Positions 7,302 through 15,810 of a stretch of 27,167 nucleotides of DNA are shown here, one piece after another. The DNA lies in the NCBI GenBank assembly GCA_020057015.1, contig JAGVGS010000077.1, positions 1 to 27,167 of the forward strand, in the 5' to 3' direction. Source of the DNA: Candidatus Omnitrophota bacterium (GTDB lineage Bacteria; Omnitrophota; Gorgyraeia; Aquiviventales; Aquiviventaceae). Positions within the stretch are counted from its first letter, which is position 1. Each line of letters opens with the position of its first letter. The notes beneath the pieces were generated by a model. It had not been told where the DNA came from. It was given only the letters and a program-made list of their open reading frames with translations, and did no database searches. A program made the translations under genes and the position numbers.

Positions 7302-8312
7302 ATGCCACTACATCGTTCGGTGATGCGCTGGGCGCTGATCGGCAGCTTGCTGACGGCAGGCTGTGACAAGGTGCCCTGGCCCTTTAATAAGCAGACCGGA
7401 GATGCCGCCCGCTCGGCCCTCACGGCGACTTCTGCGCAAGCGCCGCAAGCGTCCGTGCCCACGAAGCCGACCGTGCCGGAGACGGAAATTTTGGCCAAGG
7501 TAGGAGAGGGCGGCGTCGTGTCGAAGGCGGATTTCGAGCTGCGTGTTGAAGAACTGAAGACCTTTATGACGGGCGTCGGACGGCCATGGAGGGTGCCGAC
7601 GCAGAAGGAGCTGGAAGGCTTGCTCCAGGAGTTGGTTCAGACGGAACTGATGAGCCAGGATGCCGTGAAGCGAGGCCTGGACCGCTCCAAGCAAGTCCAG
7701 CAGCGCTGGGAATATGTCCGGCGCGGCTTCAACGCGCAGGAGTGGATGCGGACTTACCGGGAGATGAAACGCATCGAGGCGCCGGAGATCGAGAAGTTCT
7801 ATAATGAAAACAAGGCCGGCTTTTTGTTTTTGGAGGCCGAGCGACGCCGCGTGCGGCAGATCGTCGTGAACAGCGAGGAGCAGGCCAACAAGGTCGTGAC
7901 CAACATCTTGAGCCGCACCGCGGACTTCATGAGCCTGGCCCAGCAGCTCTCCGAGAGCCCGATCGAGATTCCAGGGTGGGTGATGCGGCGCGCGGACCGG
8001 CTGCGACGCTTCGCTGACGAAGCCGAAGCGCAAGCGGCCCAGGTCAGCAGCCTGGAGGAAGCGCTCGAAACCGCAGCCTTCGCGGTGGACCGGGTCGATG
8101 GCATCAGCCTGCCGGTCAAAGGCGCCGATGGGAAGTACCATGTGTTCCAGCTCGTCGAGCGGCAGGAAAGCAGACAGCGGCCGCTCACCGAGGTGTATGA
8201 CGGCATCAAGAATCATCTCTTGACCCAGCAACTGGCAGCGTCGCTCGCCGACCTGGAGAAGCAAACGACCATCAAACGGTACGAGGAGCGCTTGAGTACC
8301 GTCGCGCAATAA
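7302..8312 (+). CDS. Parvulin/SurA-PrsA-like peptidyl-prolyl isomerase lipoprotein
   Basis: The 336-residue product begins MPLHRSVMRWALIGSLLTAGC, a short lipoprotein signal with Cys21 as the acylation site. The ATG at 7302 is chosen because AAGGAG (7285-7290) precedes it; an in-frame upstream start at 7239 would bury the lipobox. Residues about 60-200 match the SurA/PrsA chaperone helices (VSKADFELRVEEL, LLQELVQTELM). The middle shows the parvulin pattern VRQIVV then DFMSLAQQLSESP, and the end LPVKGADGKYHVFQLVERQE. It would act outside the cytoplasmic membrane as a foldase for exported pilus proteins. The catalytic part is weakly conserved, so it may be only a chaperone. Its stop overlaps the cpaB start by one base (TAATG), which ties it to the Tad machinery. 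Confidence 0.85.
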   Translation: MPLHRSVMRWALIGSLLTAGCDKVPWPFNKQTGDAARSALTATSAQAPQASVPTKPTVPETEILAKVGEGGVVSKADFELRVEELKTFMTGVGRPWRVPTQKELEGLLQELVQTELMSQDAVKRGLDRSKQVQQRWEYVRRGFNAQEWMRTYREMKRIEAPEIEKFYNENKAGFLFLEAERRRVRQIVVNSEEQANKVVTNILSRTADFMSLAQQLSESPIEIPGWVMRRADRLRRFADEAEAQAAQVSSLEEALETAAFAVDRVDGISLPVKGADGKYHVFQLVERQESRQRPLTEVYDGIKNHLLTQQLAASLADLEKQTTIKRYEERLSTVAQ

Positions 8313-9187
8313 TGCCTCCGCCGCTGATCTTGGGGCGCCTGCCGCACAAGGCCGTCCCGGCGATCATGGCCGTGGCGCTGGCTTTGGTCGTCATGGGCTT
8401 GCTGCAGAGTGAGCGTGCCCGCTATGAGAAGCAGTACCAAAAAAAACTCCAGGCGCTGCAGGCGGACTATAAGTCCCCTATCGAGGTGGTGATGGCGCAG
8501 CGCGATGTGCCGGCCGGGAAAGTGATCGAAGAGGCCGATTTGCAGCTGACCCCCATTCCTGAGCGTTTCGTCCAACCCTATGCGACCCAGTTTGGCGGCG
8601 ATCTGATAGGTCGAGTGGCGCTGGCACCGATCGCCAAGGGTGAACAGGTGCTGAGCAACAAGCTGCGCGGTGCTACCGACCTGCCATTGGATGCGACGCT
8701 CGCAGGTCTCACGCCAGAGGGTAAGCGGGCCGTCACCATCGAAGTCGACTACCGCACTGGGGTGGGGGGATTCGTGCGTCCGGGCGACAAGGTGGATGTG
8801 ATCTGGACGCTCAGACTGTCGAAGGAGCAGGGCGGCGATCCGGTGGCAGTGACGCTGTTCCAGGATGTGATGGTCTTGGCTGTGGGGAGTGAAATGATGG
8901 GCAGAGCGGTCTCGGAAAAGGAGGCCAGCAACGTCTACATGGTGACGCTAGCGCTGGGGCCGCAAGAGACCGCGCTGCTGCTGTATGCCCGGGAGCAGGG
9001 ACCCCTGCAATTGACCCTGCGCCCGCGCAGCGACCAGGCAGGAGTGGTCGCTGTCAGCCCCGCCAACAGTGCGGTCATGACCAAGATGCTCATGGGTGAC
9101 CGGGCCCCGGCGCCACCGTCACGGCCGCCACGTCTGGTCGAACTGATCAAGGGCTCGGAGAGGACCGTCGTCTCAATCAATGAGTAA
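8312..9187 (+). CDS. cpaB: Flp pilus assembly protein CpaB/RcpC
   Basis: This 291-residue protein has one N-terminal membrane segment (about 14-32), a short basic coiled region, and then an SAF domain (about 57-118: VVMAQRDVPAGKVIEEADL, GRVALAPIAKGEQVL). The RcpC-like part follows (AVTIEVDYRTGVGGFVRPGDKVDVIWT, starting near residue 140). CpaB/RcpC is a periplasmic component that interacts with the secretin of Tad systems. The gene overlaps the lipoprotein stop by one base and the secretin start by eight bases, the usual cpaB-cpaC order. A C-terminal proline-rich stretch (APAPPSRPP) is present. Confidence 0.93.
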   Translation: MPPPLILGRLPHKAVPAIMAVALALVVMGLLQSERARYEKQYQKKLQALQADYKSPIEVVMAQRDVPAGKVIEEADLQLTPIPERFVQPYATQFGGDLIGRVALAPIAKGEQVLSNKLRGATDLPLDATLAGLTPEGKRAVTIEVDYRTGVGGFVRPGDKVDVIWTLRLSKEQGGDPVAVTLFQDVMVLAVGSEMMGRAVSEKEASNVYMVTLALGPQETALLLYAREQGPLQLTLRPRSDQAGVVAVSPANSAVMTKMLMGDRAPAPPSRPPRLVELIKGSERTVVSINE

Positions 9188-10913
9188 AGCCCGCCACCTC
9201 GGCCTGCCGCTTCAGGCAGGCGCCCTGCTGCTCGCCTGTCTGTTAGCTCGGCCGGTGGCCTCTCCAGCTGCCGAGGCTGAGACCGTGGCTTCGCTCACGA
9301 CCGAGGCCGAGGCATTCCTGGCCGACACGGCGGTGTCGGAGGTGGTGCCACCAAAGGATGCCAGCGAGGAGTTGTCTCTTGCCATCGGGGCTGTTGAGAA
9401 TCTACGGGCCGAGGGAGTGCAAAGGGTCTTGGTGGCCGAGCCTGAGATTCTCGATGTCTCGGTGTTGTCGACCAATGAGATCTTGCTCAAAGGGTTGGCT
9501 GCCGGGCGCACCGATTTGCTCATTTGGGACGTGACCGGACAGCGCACCTTCGCGGTCATCGTTACCGATGAGACCTCGGCGAATACGGAAGCCTCGCTGC
9601 GGGATGTCATCGCCCAATTGGGACTCACGCAAGTGCTGATCCAGCGCGAGGGCAATAAGCTCTTTCTCATGGGGGCGGTGGAAAGCAATGATGACCTCGC
9701 CCGCCTGGAAGAGCTGCTCAGCGGGTATCGAGGCGTGACCAACTTGGTGGCGATGCATCCGCCGCTGGTGCCGCCCGTGCCGCTGCCACCCGAAGAGCCC
9801 CCTCCGCCGCTCATCGCCCTGGCCGTGCAGCTCATTGAGTTGACGAGGTCCACGACCGACCAATTGGGCGTGGATTGGAACGATAGCATTACGTTGGGCG
9901 AACAGCCCTTTGTGGATGGCTCGACGACCACCAGCACTACCGCGAGCCTGAATGACTTCGGCTCTTCCATGGTCAAGCGCATGGGAGAGCCCTTCCGGAT
10001 CGGCCGGCTCTTTCGCACCGGGTTTTCCCAGACGCTGAATATGTTGATCACCGACAACAAGGCCCGCGTGCTGGCGGAGCCCAAGCTGGTGACCGCGAGC
10101 GGCAAGCCTGCGGAATCTTTCATCGGCAGCGAGATCCCCATTATTACGGCGTCATCCACGAGCGTCACCGGGGCCGTGTCGACGACGATCGAATTCAAGC
10201 GCTTCGGCGTGAGCCTCGAGATTACCCCCGTGCTCCTCGCAGATAACGAGAGCATCCACACCATTATGGAGACGAAGGTGCAAGATCTCGACACGACGAA
10301 TGCGATCGTGATCACCGGGGTGACGGTGCCTGGTTTTCGCGTGCGCGAGACCACGACGGAGGTGGTGACCGCCTCCGGAGAAACGATCGTGATCGCCGGT
10401 CTGCTCCAGAGCGCTGACCGGAACGTCACCTCCGAAGTGCCGGGCATGGGCAAGATGCCGGTGTTCGGGCGCTTTTTCCGCTCGCCGAATATTACTTCCA
10501 ACGAGACCGAGCTGATTATCACCATTACGCCGGAATTGTTGTTGGATCAGGCCTCTCACGCGGAGCGAAAATTGATGGTGGAGCAGGCGTTGGCGTCTGC
10601 CGAGGTCGCGGCGTCTGTTGAGGATCCCCGGCTGCGATATGCCTTGGTGGTTCAGGACCGTCTCGCAAAAGCAATTCGTTATCCTCTGCGGGAGAAAGAG
10701 TTACAGATGCAGGGCATGGTCAAGCTGAGGATGCATTTATTTGCCGATGGCACGCTTGGCCGCGTCATGGTGGTAGAGTCCTCCGGGATCTCTTCTCTTG
10801 ATCAGGAGGCTTTGAAGGCGGCAGAGTCTCAGTCACCCTATCCCTCTTTTCCCAGTCAGCTTATGGAGCGAGAGATTTGGCTCGAGCTGCCTGTTATTTT
10901 CCGCACCTCGTAA
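9180..10913 (+). CDS. cpaC: CpaC/RcpA-type secretin with a C-terminal TonB-like domain
   Basis: This 577-residue protein forms the outer-membrane channel of Tad systems. A signal peptide (about 1-31, ending SPAAEA) precedes a pilus-formation N-domain (about 65-128; GVQRVLVAEPEILDVSVL, LKGLAAGRTDLLIWD), a BON-like region (135-192) and a proline-rich linker (195-211). The secretin core (about 212-452) includes VLAEPKLVTASGKPAESFIGSE, here from 297, and VPGMGKMPVFGRFFRS. After the usual secretin end, residues about 490-575 read like a TonB C-terminal domain: AIRYPLREKELQMQGMVKLR, FADGTLGRVMVVESSG and LDQEALKAAESQSPYPSFP (as YP...G.v.v...dG.v..v.v..SSG...LD..Al.a.....PfP). That tail has lower GC than the core. 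The fusion is unusual; its role is not known. Confidence 0.93.
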   Translation: MSKARHLGLPLQAGALLLACLLARPVASPAAEAETVASLTTEAEAFLADTAVSEVVPPKDASEELSLAIGAVENLRAEGVQRVLVAEPEILDVSVLSTNEILLKGLAAGRTDLLIWDVTGQRTFAVIVTDETSANTEASLRDVIAQLGLTQVLIQREGNKLFLMGAVESNDDLARLEELLSGYRGVTNLVAMHPPLVPPVPLPPEEPPPPLIALAVQLIELTRSTTDQLGVDWNDSITLGEQPFVDGSTTTSTTASLNDFGSSMVKRMGEPFRIGRLFRTGFSQTLNMLITDNKARVLAEPKLVTASGKPAESFIGSEIPIITASSTSVTGAVSTTIEFKRFGVSLEITPVLLADNESIHTIMETKVQDLDTTNAIVITGVTVPGFRVRETTTEVVTASGETIVIAGLLQSADRNVTSEVPGMGKMPVFGRFFRSPNITSNETELIITITPELLLDQASHAERKLMVEQALASAEVAASVEDPRLRYALVVQDRLAKAIRYPLREKELQMQGMVKLRMHLFADGTLGRVMVVESSGISSLDQEALKAAESQSPYPSFPSQLMEREIWLELPVIFRTS

Positions 10914-10945
10914 GTCCCTCCAACCAAGATTTCATGCATTGTGGC

Positions 10946-10975
10946 TTGCAAAATATGGGTAGGATTAGCTATGCT
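10946..10975 (+). promoter_or_regulatory. Possible promoter before the MinD-CpaF fusion gene
   Basis: The 141-base gap 10914-11054 is AT-rich relative to its surroundings. TTGCAA (10946-10951) and TATGCT (10970-10975) are 18 bases apart, each matching consensus at 4/6 positions. This is the only real gap in the assembly block, so a second transcription start here is plausible. Confidence 0.3.
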
Positions 10976-11054
10976 TTATTATTGAAGCGTTTATAAAAGA
11001 CGAGATTTACTAGGACTTCACAGTTTTCTATGAAGAGTGGGGAGGTGCGCTAGG

Positions 11055-13241
11055 ATGGCCAAGGACGCGCAAAATCGCTGCATCGTCGTATTCGGCACCA
11101 AAGGGGGTGTCGGCAAGACGATCGTGGCGACAAACCTCGCGGTGAGCCTCGCACAGCGTACGAAGAAGCCTGTTTGCTTGGTGGATATCGACACCATGGC
11201 GGTGGGGGATATTGCGAAGTCACTGAATCTCACCACCAACCGCTCCATGCTGGATTTAGCTCCAGCCCTTCGCAAACAGCTGAGCGCGCAGGACTTTCCG
11301 CTCAGCGCCGCCATCGTGCAGCACGCTTCCGGCGTGCACTTGCTGCCGATGATGTCGAGCCACCGGCAATTCGGGCAGCTCGAGGCCAGCACCCTGGGGC
11401 AGATTTTGGCGATCCTCAAGCAACGCTATGAGTACGTCATCATCGACGGGGGCAAGGGCTTTTCCGAACCGCTGATTACCGCGTTTGAAGCCGCGCACAT
11501 GATTCTCCTGGTCATGTCGCCGGACGTGATCACGCTGTATCAGACGAAATGGGCGCTGGGTATGATGGAGAGCCTGCTCTTTCCCTCGGCGATGGTGAAG
11601 GCCGTGCTTAACCGAGCGGAGAGCCGCGGGGGGGTGGGGAGCAACGACGTGCGGATGGCCATCCCCTGCGAGATTATTGGCGAGATCCCCTCGGATGGCA
11701 GCGTCGTGGGCAACGCGGTGAATCAGGGATTGCCGATTGCCACCGCCGCGCCGCAGAGTCGGGTCGCGGCCGCCTTCAACCGACTGGCCGAAGTGCTGGA
11801 GACGCGGCCTGAGTTGTATATCGCGCACCAGGATGTGCCACGCCATAACCGCCCACCGGGGGGGACCGCGGTTTTGCCGGTCAATGGGGCGCGCATGCCC
11901 AGCTACATGTACGACGCCGATGGCGGCGAGGGCCTGGAGCCCGTGGATGAGATCGTGCTGATGAAGCGTCGCATCCACGACAAGCTCGTAGAAGAACTGG
12001 ACCTCAAGCGACTGGATTTGGCTTCCATGGCGCACAATGCGCAATTGCAGGAGCTGCGGGTGCGGACCGAGCGCGTCATCACGAACCTGCTCGCCAAGGA
12101 AATGGGCGGGTTGATCGCCTCGCAGGAGGTGCGGGCGCGGCTCGTGCGGGAGATCAGCGATGAGGCGCTGGGCTACGGGCCGCTGGAGGAGTTATTGGCG
12201 GACCCGAGCGTGACCGACATCCTGGTGAACAACAAGGACCAGATTTATGTCGAGCGCAAGGGGCGCCTGGAGCTGACCACCAAGAAGTTTATTTCCAATG
12301 ACCAGGTGCGCGCCGTGATTGAACGGATTATCGCCCCCCTGGGTCGCCGCATCGATGAATCCACCCCCATGGTCGACGCGCGCCTGCCGGATGGCTCGCG
12401 CGTGAATGCGGTCATTCCGCCCCTGGCCATCAAGGGGCCAGCCCTTTCGATCCGCAAGTTCGCGCGGGTGAGGTATTCGGGCGAGGACTTGATCCGCATG
12501 GGCAGCGTGAGCCCCGAGATGGTGAAGTTCATGAGCGCCTGCGTGCACGTGCGCAAGAACATGATCATCTCCGGCGGCACCGGGTCGGGCAAGACGACGT
12601 TCTTGAATGTCGTCTCCACCTTCATCCCGGAGGGCGAGCGCATTGTCACGATCGAGGACGCGGCAGAGCTGAAATTGTCGCAGACCCATTGGGTGAGCAT
12701 GGAATCGCGTCCCCCCAGCGTGGAAGGGAAGGGGGCCATCGGGATTCGCGACTTGTTCCGCAACTCACTGCGTATGCGGCCAGACCGCATCATCATCGGG
12801 GAGTGCCGCGGCGGCGAGAGCCTCGACATGCTGCAGGCCATGAACACGGGGCACGATGGGTCGATCACGACGGTCCACGCCAACTCGCCGCGGGATGTCG
12901 TGAGCCGGCTCGATTCCATGGTGCTGATGTCCAGCATCGAACTGCCCATACGCGCCATCCACGAAATGATCGCGTCGGCCATCCATATAATCCTCCATAC
13001 GGCCCGTCTGGCCGATGGCTCGCGCAAGATCACCGCGATTACGGAGCTGACGGGCATCAACAGCAACGGGGAGCTGCAGATGCAGGACATCTTCATCTAC
13101 CGGCAGAGCGGGATGAGTCCTCAAGGGGAAGTGATGGGTCGATTCGAGGCGACCGGGACGCTCCCCACCTTCCTCCATGAGTTGATCGTCAAGGGCCTAG
13201 GGGTTGACCCCGAAATCTTCAGGGCGCCGGCTGCCGCATGA
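11055..13241 (+). CDS. Fused MinD/TadZ-like ATPase and CpaF/TadA-type secretion ATPase
   Basis: This 728-residue protein joins two ATPases that are normally separate. Residues 1-250 are a ParA/MinD-type domain: deviant Walker A TKGGVGKT (15-22) with signature Lys16, LVDIDTMAVGD (42-52) and VIIDGGKGF (128-136). A linker (about 255-300) follows. Residues about 300-728 are a complete CpaF: LGYGPLEELLADPSVTDILV (372-391), Walker A GGTGSGKTT (507-515), TIEDAAEL (532-539), Walker B RIIIGECRGGES (578-589) and TVHANSP (606-612). TadZ/CpaE positions the Tad pilus at the pole and CpaF powers it, so this fusion would couple siting and motor. The receiver-like N-terminal domain common in TadZ/CpaE is absent. 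The ATG at 11055 is preferred over the GTG at 11037 because GGGGAGG precedes it and the ParA motif begins close by. Confidence 0.92.
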   Translation: MAKDAQNRCIVVFGTKGGVGKTIVATNLAVSLAQRTKKPVCLVDIDTMAVGDIAKSLNLTTNRSMLDLAPALRKQLSAQDFPLSAAIVQHASGVHLLPMMSSHRQFGQLEASTLGQILAILKQRYEYVIIDGGKGFSEPLITAFEAAHMILLVMSPDVITLYQTKWALGMMESLLFPSAMVKAVLNRAESRGGVGSNDVRMAIPCEIIGEIPSDGSVVGNAVNQGLPIATAAPQSRVAAAFNRLAEVLETRPELYIAHQDVPRHNRPPGGTAVLPVNGARMPSYMYDADGGEGLEPVDEIVLMKRRIHDKLVEELDLKRLDLASMAHNAQLQELRVRTERVITNLLAKEMGGLIASQEVRARLVREISDEALGYGPLEELLADPSVTDILVNNKDQIYVERKGRLELTTKKFISNDQVRAVIERIIAPLGRRIDESTPMVDARLPDGSRVNAVIPPLAIKGPALSIRKFARVRYSGEDLIRMGSVSPEMVKFMSACVHVRKNMIISGGTGSGKTTFLNVVSTFIPEGERIVTIEDAAELKLSQTHWVSMESRPPSVEGKGAIGIRDLFRNSLRMRPDRIIIGECRGGESLDMLQAMNTGHDGSITTVHANSPRDVVSRLDSMVLMSSIELPIRAIHEMIASAIHIILHTARLADGSRKITAITELTGINSNGELQMQDIFIYRQSGMSPQGEVMGRFEATGTLPTFLHELIVKGLGVDPEIFRAPAAA

Positions 13242-13627
13242 GCACGCGGCCGGCCGCGACGGCCTGGGAGCTCACCGTGGTTCGTACGCAGCACCTGCTG
13301 GCGTCCCGGGCCGTATGGGCCGGGTCGCTGCGGGCGCGCATGGTCGGCCTACTGGGACGCGCGGACTTGAGCGAGGGCGAAGGGTTGATTCTCGCCCCTT
13401 GCCAGGCGGTCCATATGTGGTTCATGCGCTTTGCGATCGATGTGGTGTTTGTGGATCGCGCCTGGCGCGTGCTGGCGCTGTGCGCCCCTCTGCGGCCCTG
13501 GCAGTGCTCCTCCTGGGTTCGGGGGGCCTGGGCCGCGGTCGAGGTGCCGACCGGTAGCGTGGCGCAGGCTCAAGTGGCGGTGGGAGACACGCTCCTCATC
13601 CGCCCCGTGACCGAGGGTTCCCGGTAA
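13238..13627 (+). CDS. DUF192 family protein
   Basis: This 129-residue protein matches the DUF192 pattern: RARMVGLLGRADLSEGEGLIL (spread over about 32-52), HMWFMRFAIDVVFVD (59-73), then WAAVEVPTGSVAQ and VGDTL. The family is small and of unknown function; members recur in Tad pilus loci. No signal peptide is visible, although many relatives have one. It overlaps the fusion ATPase gene by four bases (ATGA), so the two are probably co-translated. A role in pilus assembly is inferred from context only. Confidence 0.85.
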   Translation: MSTRPAATAWELTVVRTQHLLASRAVWAGSLRARMVGLLGRADLSEGEGLILAPCQAVHMWFMRFAIDVVFVDRAWRVLALCAPLRPWQCSSWVRGAWAAVEVPTGSVAQAQVAVGDTLLIRPVTEGSR

Positions 13628-13632
13628 GGCCC

Positions 13633-15810
13633 ATGAACGCTTGGGCGCGCTTTAACGTCTGGTTTGAGTCGCGAGCGTTGTGGAGTCACGCCTCCTTTCT
13701 CTACGCGGTCGTGCTGCTCATCGTGGTCACGACCTACCTGGCGACTTGGCCGATCCAAATGCTGGATACCGACCTCTGGTATCACCTCAACTCCGGGCGC
13801 TATATCCTGACGCACCATCAACTGCCGCAGGAAAGTTACTTCTCCTTCTTGGAGCCACGACCCTGGATTGACTACTTCTGGCTTTTTCAGGTGGTCGTGT
13901 ATCAAGTCTATACGTGGGCCGGCTACCTCGGCTTGGTGGCGCTGCGCGCCCTGCTGTTCGCGGCCATTGGCGTGACGCTCCTGGCTCTGCTCTTCACGGT
14001 GTCCGACCGGGCCCAGTTGCGGCATACGCCTTGGATGGCGTTTGTGTTCGTCTGCGCCATCACGGTGCTGCTGCCTCGTGCCTTTAACTTGCGCCCACAC
14101 CTCTTCACGTATCTGTGCATCACGCTGATGCTCTACATTCTCGAGTGTCGGCCACACCAGGCGTGGTGGCTGCCAGGCCTCGCCGTGTTGTGGGTGAATT
14201 TTCAAGGCATCGCCTATCCCATGCTCTGGCTGATCAGCGGCAGCTATCTGCTGCAAGCACTGTACCGCGGCTGGCGCCGGCAAGCCCCGCGCTGGTGGTC
14301 CCGCAAGGTGGGATCGGCGGCGCTGGCGTGCTTTCCGGCGGTGCTGCTGACTCCGCACGGCGCGCGCCTGCTCCCGCTGCCCTTCACCCCGACCACCCTC
14401 GGTTCCGAGTATATTGCCGAGATGCGCCCCATGGATCTCTTCGAGGTCCTCTCCGCGCACATTGTGGCCCTTGCGCCATCGTCGATGGTCTTTTTCAGCT
14501 TGCTGGCGGGGGCGATCGGGTTGGCCGCGGTGCTCCTGCTCACCCGTCGCCGCGAACAGTTTGCGCCCTTGCTGCTGTGTTTGGGAGGCTGGTACCTGCT
14601 GTCCAAAGGCGGTCGCTTCGTCAATGAGTTCTTCCTGCTCTCCTTGCCGCTGCTGCGGGCGCACCCGTTGTCCTTCTTGCCGGGCGTGATGCGTCGGGTG
14701 CCCAAGCCCGTGTACTTCGGCCTGGTGGTGGGTCTGATGCTGATGCCGTTACGCTATGTCATGGAAACCTTTCGCCATCGTCCCGCGTTCCCGTTTTCTT
14801 CGGTCGGGCTGCCGGTAGGGACGGCCACCATGCTGCAGGCCTACGGACAGAGCAGTCGGGTGCTCAATGAGCCCAATATCGGCGGCTATCTGCAATGGAT
14901 GCTGTACCCGAAGCATCGCATTTACATCGACATGGAGGCGATCGTGCTCTTCTCGGATGAGGACCTCTTCGCTGCGGGATCGGTGTTCAGCGACCCCCAG
15001 GTGCTGGGATGGGCGTTGGCGCGCTACCGCCCTGATTTTCTGCTCGTGCCTCTGCAGGTCGAGGGCTTTCCCGATCGCATCAAGCACTGGCCGGCGTATG
15101 AACTCGTCTGGTGCGATGATGGGGGGGCCTTATACGCCGATCGACAGCGGCATCCGACCTGGCAGCCGTTGGCGGCCTATGACCCGTTCCGGCTGGCGAA
15201 GGAGGGCGTGGAGGCGGTGCTCAAGGATCCTGAGGTGAAGGCGGCGGCTTGGCTCGAAGAAGCGGAGCGACTCATCCGGCCCGGCATGTCTTATGGGATG
15301 GGCCGCCATGTGGCAGCGGCCTTGCGCTTGGCGCAGGGCGATGCGCCGCGTGTCTTGGAGTACGCGCAGGCCTTAATCCACGACTTTCCCTACTTGCGCA
15401 CGGGGTATGAGCTGCGCGGCGATGCCTTCAGGGCCCTGGGGCAACTTGAGGCGGCCTCTGCTGCGTACGAGTTGGCACTCTCCGATCATGTCGGCCAGGC
15501 GACGACGAGCCTCCTGCAGCACTTTGCGATGGTGCTGAGCGCCCAGGGCAAGTACGCCCAGGCGTATCAGCGCTTGCGCACCGCGACGCCCCTTTACGGT
15601 GGCGAGACCAGCGCGGAGGACCTCTATCGCATGGCCGTGACAGCGTTCTTGGCGGGCAAACCGGATGAGGCGCGCAGGCTGTTCCGCTACCTGTATCGCT
15701 ATCGCATGCCCCTTGATGATTCAGCCTGGGCTCGGCGCGTGCGGCAGCGACTGGAGGCGCTGGGGCTGGGTTTCGACCCCCTGCCTGATCCCGGCAACAC
15801 AGATCGATGA
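13633..15810 (+). CDS. Polytopic GT-C-like membrane protein with C-terminal TPR-like region
   Basis: This 725-residue protein has about ten hydrophobic segments in its first 400 residues and a soluble C-terminal half. The first periplasmic loop carries LDTDLWYHLNSGRYILTHH, an acidic-aromatic motif typical of GT-C lipid-linked glycosyltransferases (GT39/ArnT-like). Residues from about 550 contain TPR-like helical pairs (YELRGDAFRALGQLEAASAAYELAL, AMVLSAQGKYAQAYQRL, MAVTAFLAGKPDEARRLF), in three or four copies. GT-C enzymes transfer sugars from polyprenyl phosphate on the outer face of the membrane. The next gene encodes a GT2 enzyme that could make such a donor. It could act on pilins or surface glycans. 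The sugar and acceptor cannot be read from sequence. Confidence 0.75.
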   Translation: MNAWARFNVWFESRALWSHASFLYAVVLLIVVTTYLATWPIQMLDTDLWYHLNSGRYILTHHQLPQESYFSFLEPRPWIDYFWLFQVVVYQVYTWAGYLGLVALRALLFAAIGVTLLALLFTVSDRAQLRHTPWMAFVFVCAITVLLPRAFNLRPHLFTYLCITLMLYILECRPHQAWWLPGLAVLWVNFQGIAYPMLWLISGSYLLQALYRGWRRQAPRWWSRKVGSAALACFPAVLLTPHGARLLPLPFTPTTLGSEYIAEMRPMDLFEVLSAHIVALAPSSMVFFSLLAGAIGLAAVLLLTRRREQFAPLLLCLGGWYLLSKGGRFVNEFFLLSLPLLRAHPLSFLPGVMRRVPKPVYFGLVVGLMLMPLRYVMETFRHRPAFPFSSVGLPVGTATMLQAYGQSSRVLNEPNIGGYLQWMLYPKHRIYIDMEAIVLFSDEDLFAAGSVFSDPQVLGWALARYRPDFLLVPLQVEGFPDRIKHWPAYELVWCDDGGALYADRQRHPTWQPLAAYDPFRLAKEGVEAVLKDPEVKAAAWLEEAERLIRPGMSYGMGRHVAAALRLAQGDAPRVLEYAQALIHDFPYLRTGYELRGDAFRALGQLEAASAAYELALSDHVGQATTSLLQHFAMVLSAQGKYAQAYQRLRTATPLYGGETSAEDLYRMAVTAFLAGKPDEARRLFRYLYRYRMPLDDSAWARRVRQRLEALGLGFDPLPDPGNTDR

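Noticed and set aside
9212..10525. A 437-residue - strand open frame opposite the secretin
   Set aside because: Ser/Arg-rich, no domain; the + strand secretin motifs are unambiguous.
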